Positions 26,245-36,258 of a DNA stretch of 64,000 bases are shown one piece after another (the first letter of the stretch is position 1; each line of letters starts with the position of its first letter). Source of the DNA: Flavobacterium sp. N1736 (GTDB taxonomy: Bacteria > Bacteroidota > Bacteroidia > Flavobacteriales > Flavobacteriaceae); NCBI RefSeq assembly GCF_025947065.1, contig NZ_CP109994.1, forward strand, positions 3,224,001-3,288,000. The letters are read 5' to 3'. The position numbers and the translations under genes were made by a program. The notes beneath the pieces are model-generated. The model did not search any database. It had not been told where the DNA came from and saw only the letters and a program-made list of their open reading frames with translations.

Positions 26245-26336
26245 CAGGTTTTTAAAACCTGTCGGGTTTGTGTTGACGTTAAATTATATTCTTTTAATTG
26301 GAGACCTGACAGGTTTTAAAAACGTGTTAGGTCTGG
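26245..26336. repeat. Paired 'CCCGACAGGTTT' inverted repeats
   Basis: AACCCGACAGGTTTTTAAAA continues into its complement CCTGTCGGGTTT (26248-26271). A second, degenerate copy follows at about 26305-26333 (GACCTGACAGGTTTTAAAAA then CGTGTTAGGTC). The rest of the 193-bp gap has no visible signal. Confidence 0.75.
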
Positions 26337-26353
26337 CGAACTAATTTAAGACT

Positions 26354-28054
26354 TTATTGCAATAATACTTTCGATAATGTATCTGTATTATTTTCTGTTT
26401 TTGTCCAGTCTGTTTTAGATTTTGGATCTATACCGTTAAAATATTTTTCAATATTGGTATATCCGTCTCCGTTTGAATCTTTATTGGCATCTGATGCATC
26501 GTTTGGATTCAAGCCGTATTTCTTTTCCCAGGCATCAGAAATTCCGTCATTATCAGAATCTTTATAGGCTTTTCCTTTATAATCAGGATATCCGCCAACT
26601 TGATTTGGATTGGTAATAATTCCTCTTTTATAAGAGTCTGCCGGCAATCTTCTTTTAATGAATTCTTTTCCAATTGAATTTTCCAAACCATCTTTCGATT
26701 CAATTTTTCCTGTACGAACTTGTTTGATAATTCTTTCGTCAACTGCATCTCTTTTTGGCAAAGTTGCTCCAACATTATTCAATACAAATTCATAGGCTTC
26801 TTCTGCTTTCATAATTGTAATATGAGGCATCGAGAATGGTTTTGGCTGTTTGATTAATTCTAAATATTGTTTTGTTTCTTCAGCCGACTGATCTTCTAAT
26901 TGTATACCGCCATTCCAGTTATCTGCTGTAACTTCCGGAGATCCAACGATATAATTTCCGTCAACATAAGCTCTTCCGTATGTTTTGGGTTTCATATAAC
27001 CTGATTCCGGTTTTAGAATTCTGTAACGAATTGGCTGATCTGTTGGTGTTATTGGTCCCGGTTTGAAGTAATTATTGATGATGTTGAACATCGAACGATA
27101 ATCTCCTCCGTCAAGGGAACGGTTCCACCAATTGAAAATCACATTATTCACAAAATTAAAATCGCCATACATTCCGATAGAAGCATTTCTTGAAATATTA
27201 TCGGCCCATAAATTACGCATAAATGTACTGTTTAATCCGCCAATTGTACTTCCAAAAGCATGATTATAAGTATCTAAACCTTCTGAAGAAATGGTGTTTT
27301 GAATGGTGATATTACAAGCAGGTAATTTCTCCAGTTTCGATTTATCATTTGCTGCAAACTGATGTCTGTATAAGGAAATATTTTCGTCTAATCCCCAGCT
27401 TACTGAGCAGTGGTCTACAATTATATTTCCGATAGGATTTCCGCCAAGTGCGTCGTCTCTGCGTGTAACATCTGTTTCTCCTCTGCGGAAACGCATATGT
27501 CTGATAATTACGTCGTGTGTATCGATTTCTAAAGTTTCTCCTGCAATGCAAATTCCATCGCCCGGCGAAGTTTGTCCGGCAATTGTAACGTAAGGCGCAC
27601 GCATACTGATACGTTTTTTTAAGTGGATTATTCCTGAAACGTTAAACACGATTATTCTGGCTCCAACGGCTTCGCATGCTTCTCTGAAAGTTCCTTTTCC
27701 ACTGTCTTCTAAACTGGTTACTACAAATATTTTTCCGCCTCGACCTCCCGGTGTAAATGCTCCTCCGCCTTCAGCTCCCGGAAAAGCAGGAATATCGGCA
27801 TGAACAAAATCTTTAGGATAGGAAGCCCAAGGTAAATATGGTCGTCCCAATTTTGCTTCGGCCTGAATTGTGCTGTAATTAGCGGTCCAGATTTCGGCTA
27901 ATCTTTTTTCTTCATCGGCCAAAATCTGATCGGTTTTGTCCTGAAGTGGTTTTGGGATTTCGGGATATTGCGCGTACGCAGAAGAAAAGAAAGAACAAAA
28001 TGAAATAATCATCATTGTTCTTTTCAGGGTGGTTTTTTGGAAATTGTTTTTCAT
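26354..28054 (-). CDS. Exported PL1 pectate lyase-like protein with C-terminal calcium-binding repeat
   Basis: The 566-residue protein starts with a signal peptide (FFSSAYAQ) and an alpha-helical stretch (30-80). The PL1 parallel beta-helix begins at FPGAEGGG (91-98), then GGRGGKIFVVTSLEDSGKGT, APYVTIAGQTSPGDGICI (153-170), VIIRHMRFRRGET and IIVDHCSVSWGLDENISLYR (211-230). PL1 enzymes cut alpha-1,4-galacturonan by Ca-dependent beta-elimination. The C-terminus has a thrombospondin-3-like segment, SDNDGISDAWEKKYGLNPND and ANKDSNGDGYTNIEKYFNGI, which should bind calcium. It is a close paralogue of the PL1 at 28952, with a DUF3826 gene between them. The catalytic Arg of classic pectate lyases is not securely located, so a related lyase specificity is possible. 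Confidence 0.87.
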   Translation of the reverse strand: MKNNFQKTTLKRTMMIISFCSFFSSAYAQYPEIPKPLQDKTDQILADEEKRLAEIWTANYSTIQAEAKLGRPYLPWASYPKDFVHADIPAFPGAEGGGAFTPGGRGGKIFVVTSLEDSGKGTFREACEAVGARIIVFNVSGIIHLKKRISMRAPYVTIAGQTSPGDGICIAGETLEIDTHDVIIRHMRFRRGETDVTRRDDALGGNPIGNIIVDHCSVSWGLDENISLYRHQFAANDKSKLEKLPACNITIQNTISSEGLDTYNHAFGSTIGGLNSTFMRNLWADNISRNASIGMYGDFNFVNNVIFNWWNRSLDGGDYRSMFNIINNYFKPGPITPTDQPIRYRILKPESGYMKPKTYGRAYVDGNYIVGSPEVTADNWNGGIQLEDQSAEETKQYLELIKQPKPFSMPHITIMKAEEAYEFVLNNVGATLPKRDAVDERIIKQVRTGKIESKDGLENSIGKEFIKRRLPADSYKRGIITNPNQVGGYPDYKGKAYKDSDNDGISDAWEKKYGLNPNDASDANKDSNGDGYTNIEKYFNGIDPKSKTDWTKTENNTDTLSKVLLQ

Positions 28055-28154
28055 GAGAGTTAGTCTGAAATTATAAGTTAGAGTAGTTTGACAGTATAAT
28101 TCATAAAAGGTTTAATTTAAAAATGTTAAAATTACACTTATTAAAAATTATCTA

Positions 28155-28826
28155 CTATTCCTTCTTTTTATTCTTTTCTCTTTCTTCAACACGTGCGTGC
28201 CAGTCAGCACTTTCTTTGTTTAAATCGTAACCTTGTTTTGATAAATAATTATTAATTCTTCCTTTGTATTTACCAAACCAGGCATGTTTTTCTTTAGATG
28301 AGCCACCGTCCATTGCATGTTCTCTGGCTTCTACTAAATTGGTGTAGATGTATTCTTTTTGTTCTTTGGTTAATGCCGGCAGCATATCCTGATATCCTGC
28401 GTATGTGATTTCGACAACTCCGTAAGTCATTCCGTCTTTAACGGCAATAATTTTATCTTCTGTTAATTGAGTTCCTAATTTTTTCAAATAGGCCTTGTGC
28501 AATTTTTCAATAGCTTTATCTGCTGTTGCTTTTAGCTTATCAATTTTTTCGTTTTGCTTTTCTTTTGCTAAACTTGCATCTTCTTTTACTTTTTTGATTT
28601 CAGCATCTCTCCCATCCTGAATTCCAGTCAGATCTCTAAATTGCTGTGCAACAATATCGGTTACTGTTTTTTCTTTTGCAGGGTTTGCCAACTCTAATTT
28701 TGCTACAATTTTTGAAGCTCTTTCGTTGGTTACTTTTATATATTCGGGATCTAAATTTTGTTGTGCTATTCCGTTAAAGAATGCGAAAAGCACCATCAAA
28801 ACACTTATTTTTTTAATTGACTTCAT
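28155..28826 (-). CDS. Exported DUF3826 protein
   Basis: This 223-residue protein has a signal peptide (AFFNGIAQ) and is otherwise mostly charged alpha-helix with coiled-coil character between about 70 and 115 (KKVKEDASLAKEKQNEKIDK). The pattern ITYAGYQDMLPALTKEQKEY and EAREHAMDGGSSKEKHAWFG with GRINNYLSKQGYD matches DUF3826, a family common beside PL1, GH28 and GH105 genes in Bacteroidota PULs. The function is unknown. The fixed position between two paralogous PL1 genes, and the conserved His/Glu-rich EREHAMDGG region, suggest an accessory role in periplasmic pectin handling rather than catalysis (inference). Confidence 0.8.
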   Translation of the reverse strand: MKSIKKISVLMVLFAFFNGIAQQNLDPEYIKVTNERASKIVAKLELANPAKEKTVTDIVAQQFRDLTGIQDGRDAEIKKVKEDASLAKEKQNEKIDKLKATADKAIEKLHKAYLKKLGTQLTEDKIIAVKDGMTYGVVEITYAGYQDMLPALTKEQKEYIYTNLVEAREHAMDGGSSKEKHAWFGKYKGRINNYLSKQGYDLNKESADWHARVEEREKNKKKE

Positions 28827-28857
28827 TTTAATAACTTCTATGGGTTACTATGATTTT

Positions 28858-28933
28858 TTATAAATCTGCCTAATCTGTTAAATCTGTGAGCTAATTTTTT
28901 CTCGCAGATTTAGCAGATTTGGCAGATTATTTT
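28858..28933. repeat. Intergenic inverted repeat, 'AAATCTGCC...GGCAGATT' pair
   Basis: AAATCTGCCTAATCTGTTAA with ATCTGTGAG pairs with CTCGCAGATTTAGCAGATTT then GGCAGATT. The hairpin lies between DUF3826 and the second PL1. Confidence 0.7.
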
Positions 28934-28951
28934 TTTGTTATTCTTTAAGAA

Positions 28952-30655
28952 TTACTCTTGTATAGACTTTGTTAGTGTTTCTTGATTATTGCTTAAATCT
29001 TTCCAGTCTACTTTTTTAGTTGGATCAATTCCGTTGATGTAATCTTCGATATTTGTATATCCGTCGTTGTTTGAATCTAATTTAGCATCTGAAGGATCAT
29101 TTGGGTTTAAACCATGTTTTTTCTCCCATTTGTCCGGCATACCGTCCTTGTCTGTATCAACATAAGGTTTTCCTTTATATTCAGGATATCCGCCAACTTG
29201 TGAAACATCTGTAATAATTCCTTTTTTATAAGAATCCATTGGTAAACGTCTGTGTTCGAATTGGTAGAATTCTTTTTTCTCTAATCCTTTTGCATATTCA
29301 GGAACTCCTGTTTTTACTGTTCTTACGATTCTTTCGTCTACTTTATCTCTGATTGGCAATGTTGCGCCCGCATTTTTCAATACATATTCATACGCTTCAT
29401 CAGCTTTCATAAATGGGTGAAACCAAGGCATTGGGTAAGGTTTGTCTGATTTCATTTTATCGAAATAACCTTTAGCTTCGTCATAAGACATTAGTTCTCC
29501 TTTTTTATTTTCGATCTGAACACCGCCATCCCAGTTGTCTTTTGAAACTTTATCGTTACCGGCAACTATATTTCCGCTTACGTATGCTCTGCCAAAAACC
29601 ATATAAGGCAATTTACTTCTTCCTGATTCCGGTTTTAAGATTCTGTAGCTAATTGGCTCATTCAAATCAGTAACCGGTCCCGGTTTGTAGTAGTTGTTCA
29701 TGATGTTGTAGATAGCGGTATAATCACCTCCGTCTGTTGATCTGTTGTACCAGTTGAAAATTACATTGTTTGCAAAGTTGAAAATACCATTCCATCCAAT
29801 TGAAGGATTTCTACCGGCATTGTTTGCCCACATATTCCTGATAAAAGCGCAATTTTCTCCTCCTAAAGTACTTCCAAAAGCATGGTTGTAAGTATCCAAT
29901 GCTTCTCCAAATAAACTGTTTTGGATTGTAATGTTTACTGTACCCACTTTTACATCCGGATAACCCGGACCCGGGCTATAAATATGTCTGTACATTGACA
30001 TGTTTTCGTCTAATCCCCAAGTTGCAGAAACGTGATCGATCATAATATTTCCAACAGGATTTCCTCCAATTGCATCATCACGACGACCTACGAATGTTTC
30101 TCCTCTGCGAAAACGCATGTGTCTGATTACTACGTCGTGTGTGTTGATCCAAACTGATTCTCCTGCTACGCAAATACCATCTCCCGGAGCTGTTTGTCCT
30201 GCAATAGTAATATAAGGGGCACGAATAATTAACGGGCTTTTGATTTTGATAATTCCTGAAACATTGAAGACAATAATTCTGGCTCCTCCTTTTTCGCACG
30301 CTTCACGTAAAGTTCCTGGCCCGCTGTCTTCAAGACTTGTAACGGTGTAAACATTTCCGCCACGACCTCCAAAAGTGTACATTCCTCCACCTTCGGCACC
30401 AGGGAAAGAAGGGATATCTGCCTGTGGTAAATCGTTTGGTCTTGATGCCCACGGAATATAAGGTTTGCCATGTTTGGCTTCTTCCTCAATAATTACAAGT
30501 GCTTTTTCCCAAGCTTCGTCAGAACGTTTTTCTGCTTCATCCATAATGACTTTGGATTGTGCCTGAACTTCGGGACTGATTTTTGGATATTGGGCAAAAC
30601 ATTGGAAACTTCCTAAAAACAATAGGAAAAGAGCCGATAAAGTGAAATTTTTCAT
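28952..30655 (-). CDS. Exported PL1 pectate lyase-like protein, tandem paralogue
   Basis: The 567-residue product has a signal peptide (GSFQCFAQ) and the same layout as the PL1 at 26354: helical N-part, FPGAEGGG (84-91), APYITIAGQTAPGDGICVAG, VVIRHMRFRRGETF, IMIDHVSATWGLDENMSMYR and a C-terminal calcium-binding repeat (TDKDGMPDKWEKKHGLNPND, DSNNDGYTNIEDYINGI). It is the first gene after SusD, separated by a strong hairpin, so it should be among the best-expressed enzymes of the locus. A depolymerase next to SusD is often a surface enzyme, but this one has no lipobox, so the compartment is open. The pair probably arose by duplication followed by divergence. Confidence 0.87.
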   Translation of the reverse strand: MKNFTLSALFLLFLGSFQCFAQYPKISPEVQAQSKVIMDEAEKRSDEAWEKALVIIEEEAKHGKPYIPWASRPNDLPQADIPSFPGAEGGGMYTFGGRGGNVYTVTSLEDSGPGTLREACEKGGARIIVFNVSGIIKIKSPLIIRAPYITIAGQTAPGDGICVAGESVWINTHDVVIRHMRFRRGETFVGRRDDAIGGNPVGNIMIDHVSATWGLDENMSMYRHIYSPGPGYPDVKVGTVNITIQNSLFGEALDTYNHAFGSTLGGENCAFIRNMWANNAGRNPSIGWNGIFNFANNVIFNWYNRSTDGGDYTAIYNIMNNYYKPGPVTDLNEPISYRILKPESGRSKLPYMVFGRAYVSGNIVAGNDKVSKDNWDGGVQIENKKGELMSYDEAKGYFDKMKSDKPYPMPWFHPFMKADEAYEYVLKNAGATLPIRDKVDERIVRTVKTGVPEYAKGLEKKEFYQFEHRRLPMDSYKKGIITDVSQVGGYPEYKGKPYVDTDKDGMPDKWEKKHGLNPNDPSDAKLDSNNDGYTNIEDYINGIDPTKKVDWKDLSNNQETLTKSIQE

Positions 30656-30690
30656 ACTAATTTTTAATTATGGTAATTCTGTTTAAACAA

Positions 30691-30722
30691 ATCACCTGTA
30701 TTTTTTTAGAAATACAGGTGAT
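30691..30722 (-). terminator. Perfect 13-bp hairpin just 3' of the susD gene
   Basis: Left arm ATCACCTGTATTT (30691-30703) and right arm AAATACAGGTGAT (30710-30722) are exact complements with a 6-nt loop. On the minus strand the stem is followed by a weak U-rich tract. It could act as an intrinsic terminator that lets susCD accumulate over the enzyme genes, or as a 3' stabilising stem; both readings are inferred. Confidence 0.65.
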
Positions 30723-30762
30723 CGGTTTTATAATTCTAAATAATCATTTTTGTGATTAAATT

Positions 30763-32736
30763 TTATTCTTGATAATTGTAAGTTCCGGCACCTCCGGTGG
30801 CATCGTTCCAACCTACTGTTTGCAATAACCAAGGATTAGAGGTTAAAGCAGTTGTATTAAGACCGCTTATATAATAATTTGGATTAAATTTAATTGAAAC
30901 TGCAGCTCCACTAACATTATCCATAGGTGTAACTAAAGTTGCACGTACAAAATTAGTATTGTAAAATGTTGCCAAAGTTGCCAATTGTGTGTCGAAATTA
31001 GCCGCATCCGGATCTGCAACGATTCCTGCACGCAATGTTGCCAATGGATCAGCAGCTGTTGCAGTTGATTTGAATTGCAGGTAATTTCCTGTACGTTGTG
31101 TACCATTAATTGGTGCTAATCCTAATTTGCTAACTGTACCTCCACTAAGTCCAGGAAGTGCTGCATTATCATAAAGCATCCATCTTTGAACATCCCAAAA
31201 ACGTTTTCCTTCGTAAGCTAATTCAACTCTGCGCTCATATAATACAGCTTCGATAGCAGCATATTTATCTACTAATGTTCCTATTCCGTAATTATTTGTT
31301 GAAGGAATACCAACACGTGCTCTAATTTTTCCTAAATAAGCTACAGCATTACCTGTTTGTCCTAATGCTGCATAACATTCTGCAATATTTAGTAATAACT
31401 CCGCATAACGGTATTCCATAATATCTGTTGGAGAATACTGATAATTAGTTGCATTAGTAGCTGTTGTATTTGTCATTTTACGAACAAATGCAGGACTTGT
31501 TGATGTTGTATTAAGGTCATTAAAATAAGCTTTATTGGCATTATCTACCCAACGGTAAGACCAAAGAACTGCGTTTGCATTTTCTTTATATGCCCATTTT
31601 TCTCCAGAGAAAGCAAATGTTCTGTAAAATCTTGGATCACGACCAACAAAGAAAGTAAAATCATTATATCCGTTTGCAGCAGTTGGTCTTGAACCATCTT
31701 TCATTGGAAATAAATCGATCATTTCTTTAGGAGCCGAAATACCGCCTGTTCCTCCCTGACTTGGTAAACGAATTCCTTTTTCCCAGTTATTGTTTACGTT
31801 TAACGTTACGTCAGCATTTGAATTTCCTAAAAGTTGAACAGTAATTGCTTCTCTACACTTCACATTATCAATTAAAAACATAGCATCCCAGTCTTTTATT
31901 GTACCTCCGTATAATCCAAAACCATCCGCTGTTAATTGTGTTTCTGCTGCCAGTCCGGCATCTAAAGCTGCTTGCCAGCGTTCATTAGAACCATCCCAAT
32001 TTTTATTAAATAAAGGGCTTGCAAAGGTTAATAATACTCTTGATTTTTGAGCCAAAGCTGCACCTTTTGTAAAACGTCCGTAATTTGCAGCGTCCCAATT
32101 TCCAGGTAACAAACTGGCAGCCATATCTAAATCTGCTAATATTTGCGCTACTACTTCAGATACTTTTGCTCTTGGAAGTTTAATAGCCGGATCATCAACA
32201 GATGGGCTCATAACACTTGTAACAATAGGAACACCTCCATAAGTACGCATTAAATCAAAATATTGTATAGCACGCATATAGTACATTTGTCCTTTTGCCT
32301 GATCACGGAATGTTTTATCTAAACTTGCTCCTTTTACATCAATATCTGTAAGCAGGTTATTACATTCTCTAATTCTGGTGTAGGCATTATTAATAATACC
32401 AGTACCAATTTTAGCACCAAAATAATCTTTTGCTACATCCGGAGTATTAAGAAGTTTACCCGGATTAGTATAATCCTGAACTCCACCTTGTTCTTCTGTC
32501 AGTCTGGTATTTGCATCTGTATAAACTCCAATTACAGTTGATGTTGGCGATTTGTAAGCTGCAAAAAAATCAAAGTACTGATTATCAACATAAGCTTGTA
32601 CGCGTTGCTGACTTTGATAGAATGAATCATCATACTGTCCGATAGGCTTAACCTCATCCAGGAAATTGTCACTGCATGACACACCTAAAACAAGTACAAG
32701 CGCTAAAGTTATATATATATTAAATTTTGTTTTCAT
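30763..32736 (-). CDS. SusD/RagB-family starch-binding-like outer membrane lipoprotein
   Basis: The 657-residue protein has a lipoprotein signal (LVLGVSCSDNFL, Cys21) and the helical TPR-type scaffold of SusD proteins: GQMYYMRAIQYFDLMRTYGG near 150, RFTKGAALAQKSRVLLTFAS near 220, YRYAELLLNIAECYAALGQ near 430 and ERRVELAYEGKRFWDVQRWM near 500. It begins 20 bp after the SusC stop. SusD lids the TonB transporter and binds the oligosaccharide at the cell surface. Length is at the upper end for the family (commonly 500-600). As the only SusD in 64 kb, it should decide what the whole locus recognises. Confidence 0.95.
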   Translation of the reverse strand: MKTKFNIYITLALVLVLGVSCSDNFLDEVKPIGQYDDSFYQSQQRVQAYVDNQYFDFFAAYKSPTSTVIGVYTDANTRLTEEQGGVQDYTNPGKLLNTPDVAKDYFGAKIGTGIINNAYTRIRECNNLLTDIDVKGASLDKTFRDQAKGQMYYMRAIQYFDLMRTYGGVPIVTSVMSPSVDDPAIKLPRAKVSEVVAQILADLDMAASLLPGNWDAANYGRFTKGAALAQKSRVLLTFASPLFNKNWDGSNERWQAALDAGLAAETQLTADGFGLYGGTIKDWDAMFLIDNVKCREAITVQLLGNSNADVTLNVNNNWEKGIRLPSQGGTGGISAPKEMIDLFPMKDGSRPTAANGYNDFTFFVGRDPRFYRTFAFSGEKWAYKENANAVLWSYRWVDNANKAYFNDLNTTSTSPAFVRKMTNTTATNATNYQYSPTDIMEYRYAELLLNIAECYAALGQTGNAVAYLGKIRARVGIPSTNNYGIGTLVDKYAAIEAVLYERRVELAYEGKRFWDVQRWMLYDNAALPGLSGGTVSKLGLAPINGTQRTGNYLQFKSTATAADPLATLRAGIVADPDAANFDTQLATLATFYNTNFVRATLVTPMDNVSGAAVSIKFNPNYYISGLNTTALTSNPWLLQTVGWNDATGGAGTYNYQE

Positions 32737-32755
32737 AATTACAATCGAATTTAGA

Positions 32756-35700
32756 TTAGAATGACATGTTGAAATTAAGTGACCATGATCTAAGTGTAGG
32801 ATAACCTACAGATGAATTGTCGTACATGTTTCGATAATGATCAGGATAAGGATTATATAAATCCCAAAGGTTATTACCTGTTATACCTAATGATATGTTT
32901 TGCACTTTAGTATTAGCGAAAACTTTTTTAGGAATTTCATATGCCACAGTTAAATTTCTAATAAAACAACGGAAAGTGTTCAGCTGCCAAAAATCAGATG
33001 GGCTTAATACTCCTGTTTGAGCTAAATTAGGATATTTACCATTTGGATTATCAGCTCCGTACATATCATTCCAGAAAGTTTCACGTGCCCACATGTTATT
33101 AGCACTAGAAGTTCCCTGATTAACCAGGTCAACAAAATTTGCTCCTCCCCAAGAAGTTACTATTTGAGTTCTAAAAGAAAAACCGCTATACTTCATACCC
33201 AAGTTAGTATTAACAGTATATGTTCTGCTGCTATTTGCTAATTTAGCATAGTCATTTCCTGCAAGAACCTGACCGTTTGGTCCACCAAGAGTTCCATCTG
33301 CATTAAGTACACCTGCAAGATCCTGATAAGCTAATGAACCTTTCTGAATTTTAGTAGGGTCCGTTATTCCTAAATAACTTGGAGTACCACCAGCTGCCGT
33401 TGCATTTTGAGTTAAATAGTTCCAATAATTTGTAACGTCCTGATCAGTACGCAAGATACCATCTCCTGTCGAAGTTTCGTTCCATGTTTTGAATCCCCAT
33501 ACCGGTTGAAACCCATCTGAATATCCTTCTCTTTTTGTATTATTAGATGGAAGTAAATTTCCCTGATCCGGATATTTTACAATTTTGTTATCTCCATAAC
33601 TAAAATTCACTCCTACATCATAACTTAATTTAGTATTTATTTTATCACTCCAGTTAACGCTAAGTTCAGATCCCCAAGCATCAACATGTGCATAATTTTG
33701 TTCTGCAAATGCTCCACCAACAGAAATTGGTACACCAGTTGCACTACCCATATCTGTTAACATATCTTTTGTTATGTCATAATAGAAATCTGTAGTAATT
33801 TGCAATCTGTTACGTAAAAAAGCCATATCTATACCAAAATTATGCTTTAACGTAGAATCCCATTTTGCATCTCTGTTCGGGCTTACTTTAGGAGTTAACC
33901 CTCCTACTAGCTGACCTCCATTTGGTCCAAATCCCCAACCTTTATTAACACTAACATCATAATATTGATACCATTTGAAAGGCTGAAGGTTATCTTTTCC
34001 TGTTTTACCAATAGAATATCTGAATTTAAGGAAATTTACTCCCGGAAGGGCTTTTTCAAACCATTCTTCTTTAGAAGCTACCCAACCCAATTGAAGTGAA
34101 GGAAAAGTTCCCCAATAATTTTCTGGCGCAAACTTAGTAGAAGCATCACTACGGATAAGAAATTGTACTAAATATTTCGATTGATAATTATAATTTAAAG
34201 TTCCAAAATACGAAAGTGTCGCATTGTTTCCTTTTAAAGCTGTTGAATTACCTGTATCTGGTTTTCCGGCAGTACGCCAATCTCCTAAGTAATCTTTTGG
34301 AGTGTCAAAAAAGGCAACACGGCTACTTTGCCACTCAGATTCAGCTCTTTCACCACCAACCATTGCACTAATTTGATGACTTCCAAAAGTTCTGTTATAA
34401 TTGGCAAAGAAGTTTGCCTGAGTATTTTTAGAAAAGTTACTATTATAGTATACTCTTGAGTTTCTAACGTTAGTTTCGATAGCATAGTCAATAATACCAC
34501 CTACTTCTGGATTTTTAATAGTACTACTTGGGTAAGCAGCGCTTGCAAGGTGATTATCCTGCAATTGATAATTTGTGATTCTTGCCAAATCATAAGGCAA
34601 TTGAATTTGTTCTGAATAAGTAGAGTTTTTAGTTCTTGCAAAACTTGCTTTAAAAGACAAACCTTTAATTGCTTCTACTTTATAATTTAACGAAGCATTT
34701 ACGTTAAAAGAACCATCATCTGTTGTTTGGTGTGAACCATTATCAAGGTTGGCAAAATAATTCCATCCTGCAATATTATTATTTGCATTTGCACTTCCGA
34801 AATTTTTATTTGTATTAGGAAATGGAGACATATAATATTGTTTACCATCAACAGTTGTTTCCCAAGGAATAAACTTTGGCATATGCACCAAGTATCCATA
34901 ATCTGCCTGCTCACCACCAGCTGCAGATCCGTAACTACCGTCACTGATATTTGCTGATGCTTTTGTAAATGATTTATCAATAAATGCCGTTGTTCCGGAA
35001 ATAGAAGCAGAAAAATCTAAATTTTTTGCAACTTTTGCATTAATTCCTGTACGATAATTCCACTTGTCATATTTTTGATAACCCATATTCGCATCTTGTG
35101 TTAAATAAGTAGCACCTGCAAAATAAGTAATATCTTCACTACCTCCGCTTACATTAAACGAATGTTTTTGTTGAATAGCCGGTTTCCAAGCCTCTTTTAG
35201 CCAGTCATAATTTAAACTTTTCATTTGTTCCAATTCTGAAGCAGAAAATAAACTTGCCGGAGCAATCGTTGGGTTTTGAGCCGTTAAATATCTGTTATTA
35301 AAAACCCCATATTCATAAGCGCTCATTGTTTTAGTATGACTAACAGCGTCATTAACCACAAATTGGCTGTTGTAACTAAACTTAGCTTTACCAACTTTTC
35401 CTCTTTTAGTTTTTACAACAATCGCACCTTGAGATGCACGAGAACCATAAATAGCTGCTGATGCATCTTTTAAAACTGTTATACTTTCAATCTCTGAAGG
35501 ATCTAATCTGTTAAAAGCATCTAATGTAGCCAGACCAGATGCCGGATCAACCTGAACCATATCATCAATAATAACTAAAGGTATGGTGGAATTTCCATCT
35601 TTTGAATAACCAAAAGTCTGACGAATTTTGATAGAACCAGCATCTCCAGGACGCCCAGAACTTGGAGTAACCGTAACACCAGGAAGTAGTCCTTTTAAAG

Positions 35701-36133
35701 CGTCAGATAAATTAGTTACAGGCAAATCCATTAAATCATCCGGTTTAATAGTTGCAATAGCACCAGTAAGTTCTTTTTTCTTCTGAGTACCATAACCTAC
35801 AACCACAATGTTGTCCAGCTGATTTGAATCTTCGGTCATTTTTGCATTAACAATTGTACGGCCATCTAAAGGCATCTCCACTTTTCTCATTCCAATGAAA
35901 GAAAAAACCAAGCTTCCTCCAGCTTTTACTTTAATAGAATACTTTCCGCTATAATCTGTTGTAACGGTATTTTTTGTAGATTTTTCTGTTACGTTTACAC
36001 CCGGTATAAGACCTCCGAAGCTGTCAGTAACAGTTCCTGTTACAGTTACGTGGGTTGTAGTTTGAGCATAACTCACTATACTCATCAATGCAAACAAAAG
36101 AAAGCTACATCTTTTAATAAGTGCTTGTTTCAT
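32756..36133 (-). CDS. SusC/RagA-family TonB-dependent outer membrane oligosaccharide transporter
   Basis: The 1125-residue protein has a signal peptide (LMSIVSYAQ), a carboxypeptidase-regulatory-like domain (VTVTGTVTDSFGGLIPGVNV, about 28-105), the SusC-type TonB-box region NIVVVGYGTQKKKELTGAI (about 108-126), a plug domain with SGRPGDAGSIKIR and SITVLKDASAAIYGSRASQG (about 220) and a 22-stranded barrel ending in LNFNMSF. It has no N-terminal STN domain, so it is the plain importer type and not a transducer. It is transcribed from the promoter with operator site A, about 125 nt upstream of the start codon. With the SusD next to it, it would import large pectin oligosaccharides into the periplasm. 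Confidence 0.96.
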   Translation of the reverse strand: MKQALIKRCSFLLFALMSIVSYAQTTTHVTVTGTVTDSFGGLIPGVNVTEKSTKNTVTTDYSGKYSIKVKAGGSLVFSFIGMRKVEMPLDGRTIVNAKMTEDSNQLDNIVVVGYGTQKKKELTGAIATIKPDDLMDLPVTNLSDALKGLLPGVTVTPSSGRPGDAGSIKIRQTFGYSKDGNSTIPLVIIDDMVQVDPASGLATLDAFNRLDPSEIESITVLKDASAAIYGSRASQGAIVVKTKRGKVGKAKFSYNSQFVVNDAVSHTKTMSAYEYGVFNNRYLTAQNPTIAPASLFSASELEQMKSLNYDWLKEAWKPAIQQKHSFNVSGGSEDITYFAGATYLTQDANMGYQKYDKWNYRTGINAKVAKNLDFSASISGTTAFIDKSFTKASANISDGSYGSAAGGEQADYGYLVHMPKFIPWETTVDGKQYYMSPFPNTNKNFGSANANNNIAGWNYFANLDNGSHQTTDDGSFNVNASLNYKVEAIKGLSFKASFARTKNSTYSEQIQLPYDLARITNYQLQDNHLASAAYPSSTIKNPEVGGIIDYAIETNVRNSRVYYNSNFSKNTQANFFANYNRTFGSHQISAMVGGERAESEWQSSRVAFFDTPKDYLGDWRTAGKPDTGNSTALKGNNATLSYFGTLNYNYQSKYLVQFLIRSDASTKFAPENYWGTFPSLQLGWVASKEEWFEKALPGVNFLKFRYSIGKTGKDNLQPFKWYQYYDVSVNKGWGFGPNGGQLVGGLTPKVSPNRDAKWDSTLKHNFGIDMAFLRNRLQITTDFYYDITKDMLTDMGSATGVPISVGGAFAEQNYAHVDAWGSELSVNWSDKINTKLSYDVGVNFSYGDNKIVKYPDQGNLLPSNNTKREGYSDGFQPVWGFKTWNETSTGDGILRTDQDVTNYWNYLTQNATAAGGTPSYLGITDPTKIQKGSLAYQDLAGVLNADGTLGGPNGQVLAGNDYAKLANSSRTYTVNTNLGMKYSGFSFRTQIVTSWGGANFVDLVNQGTSSANNMWARETFWNDMYGADNPNGKYPNLAQTGVLSPSDFWQLNTFRCFIRNLTVAYEIPKKVFANTKVQNISLGITGNNLWDLYNPYPDHYRNMYDNSSVGYPTLRSWSLNFNMSF

Positions 36134-36258
36134 AAATGTTTTTGTTTTGGTTAGGTTATTAGATTTAGTCAGTTTTTAAATAAAAAAACATATCTGTATT
36201 ATGATTGCTTTAACACTTCGTTTTTTAAATGTTAAAAATACATTTATTTATTTGAATC

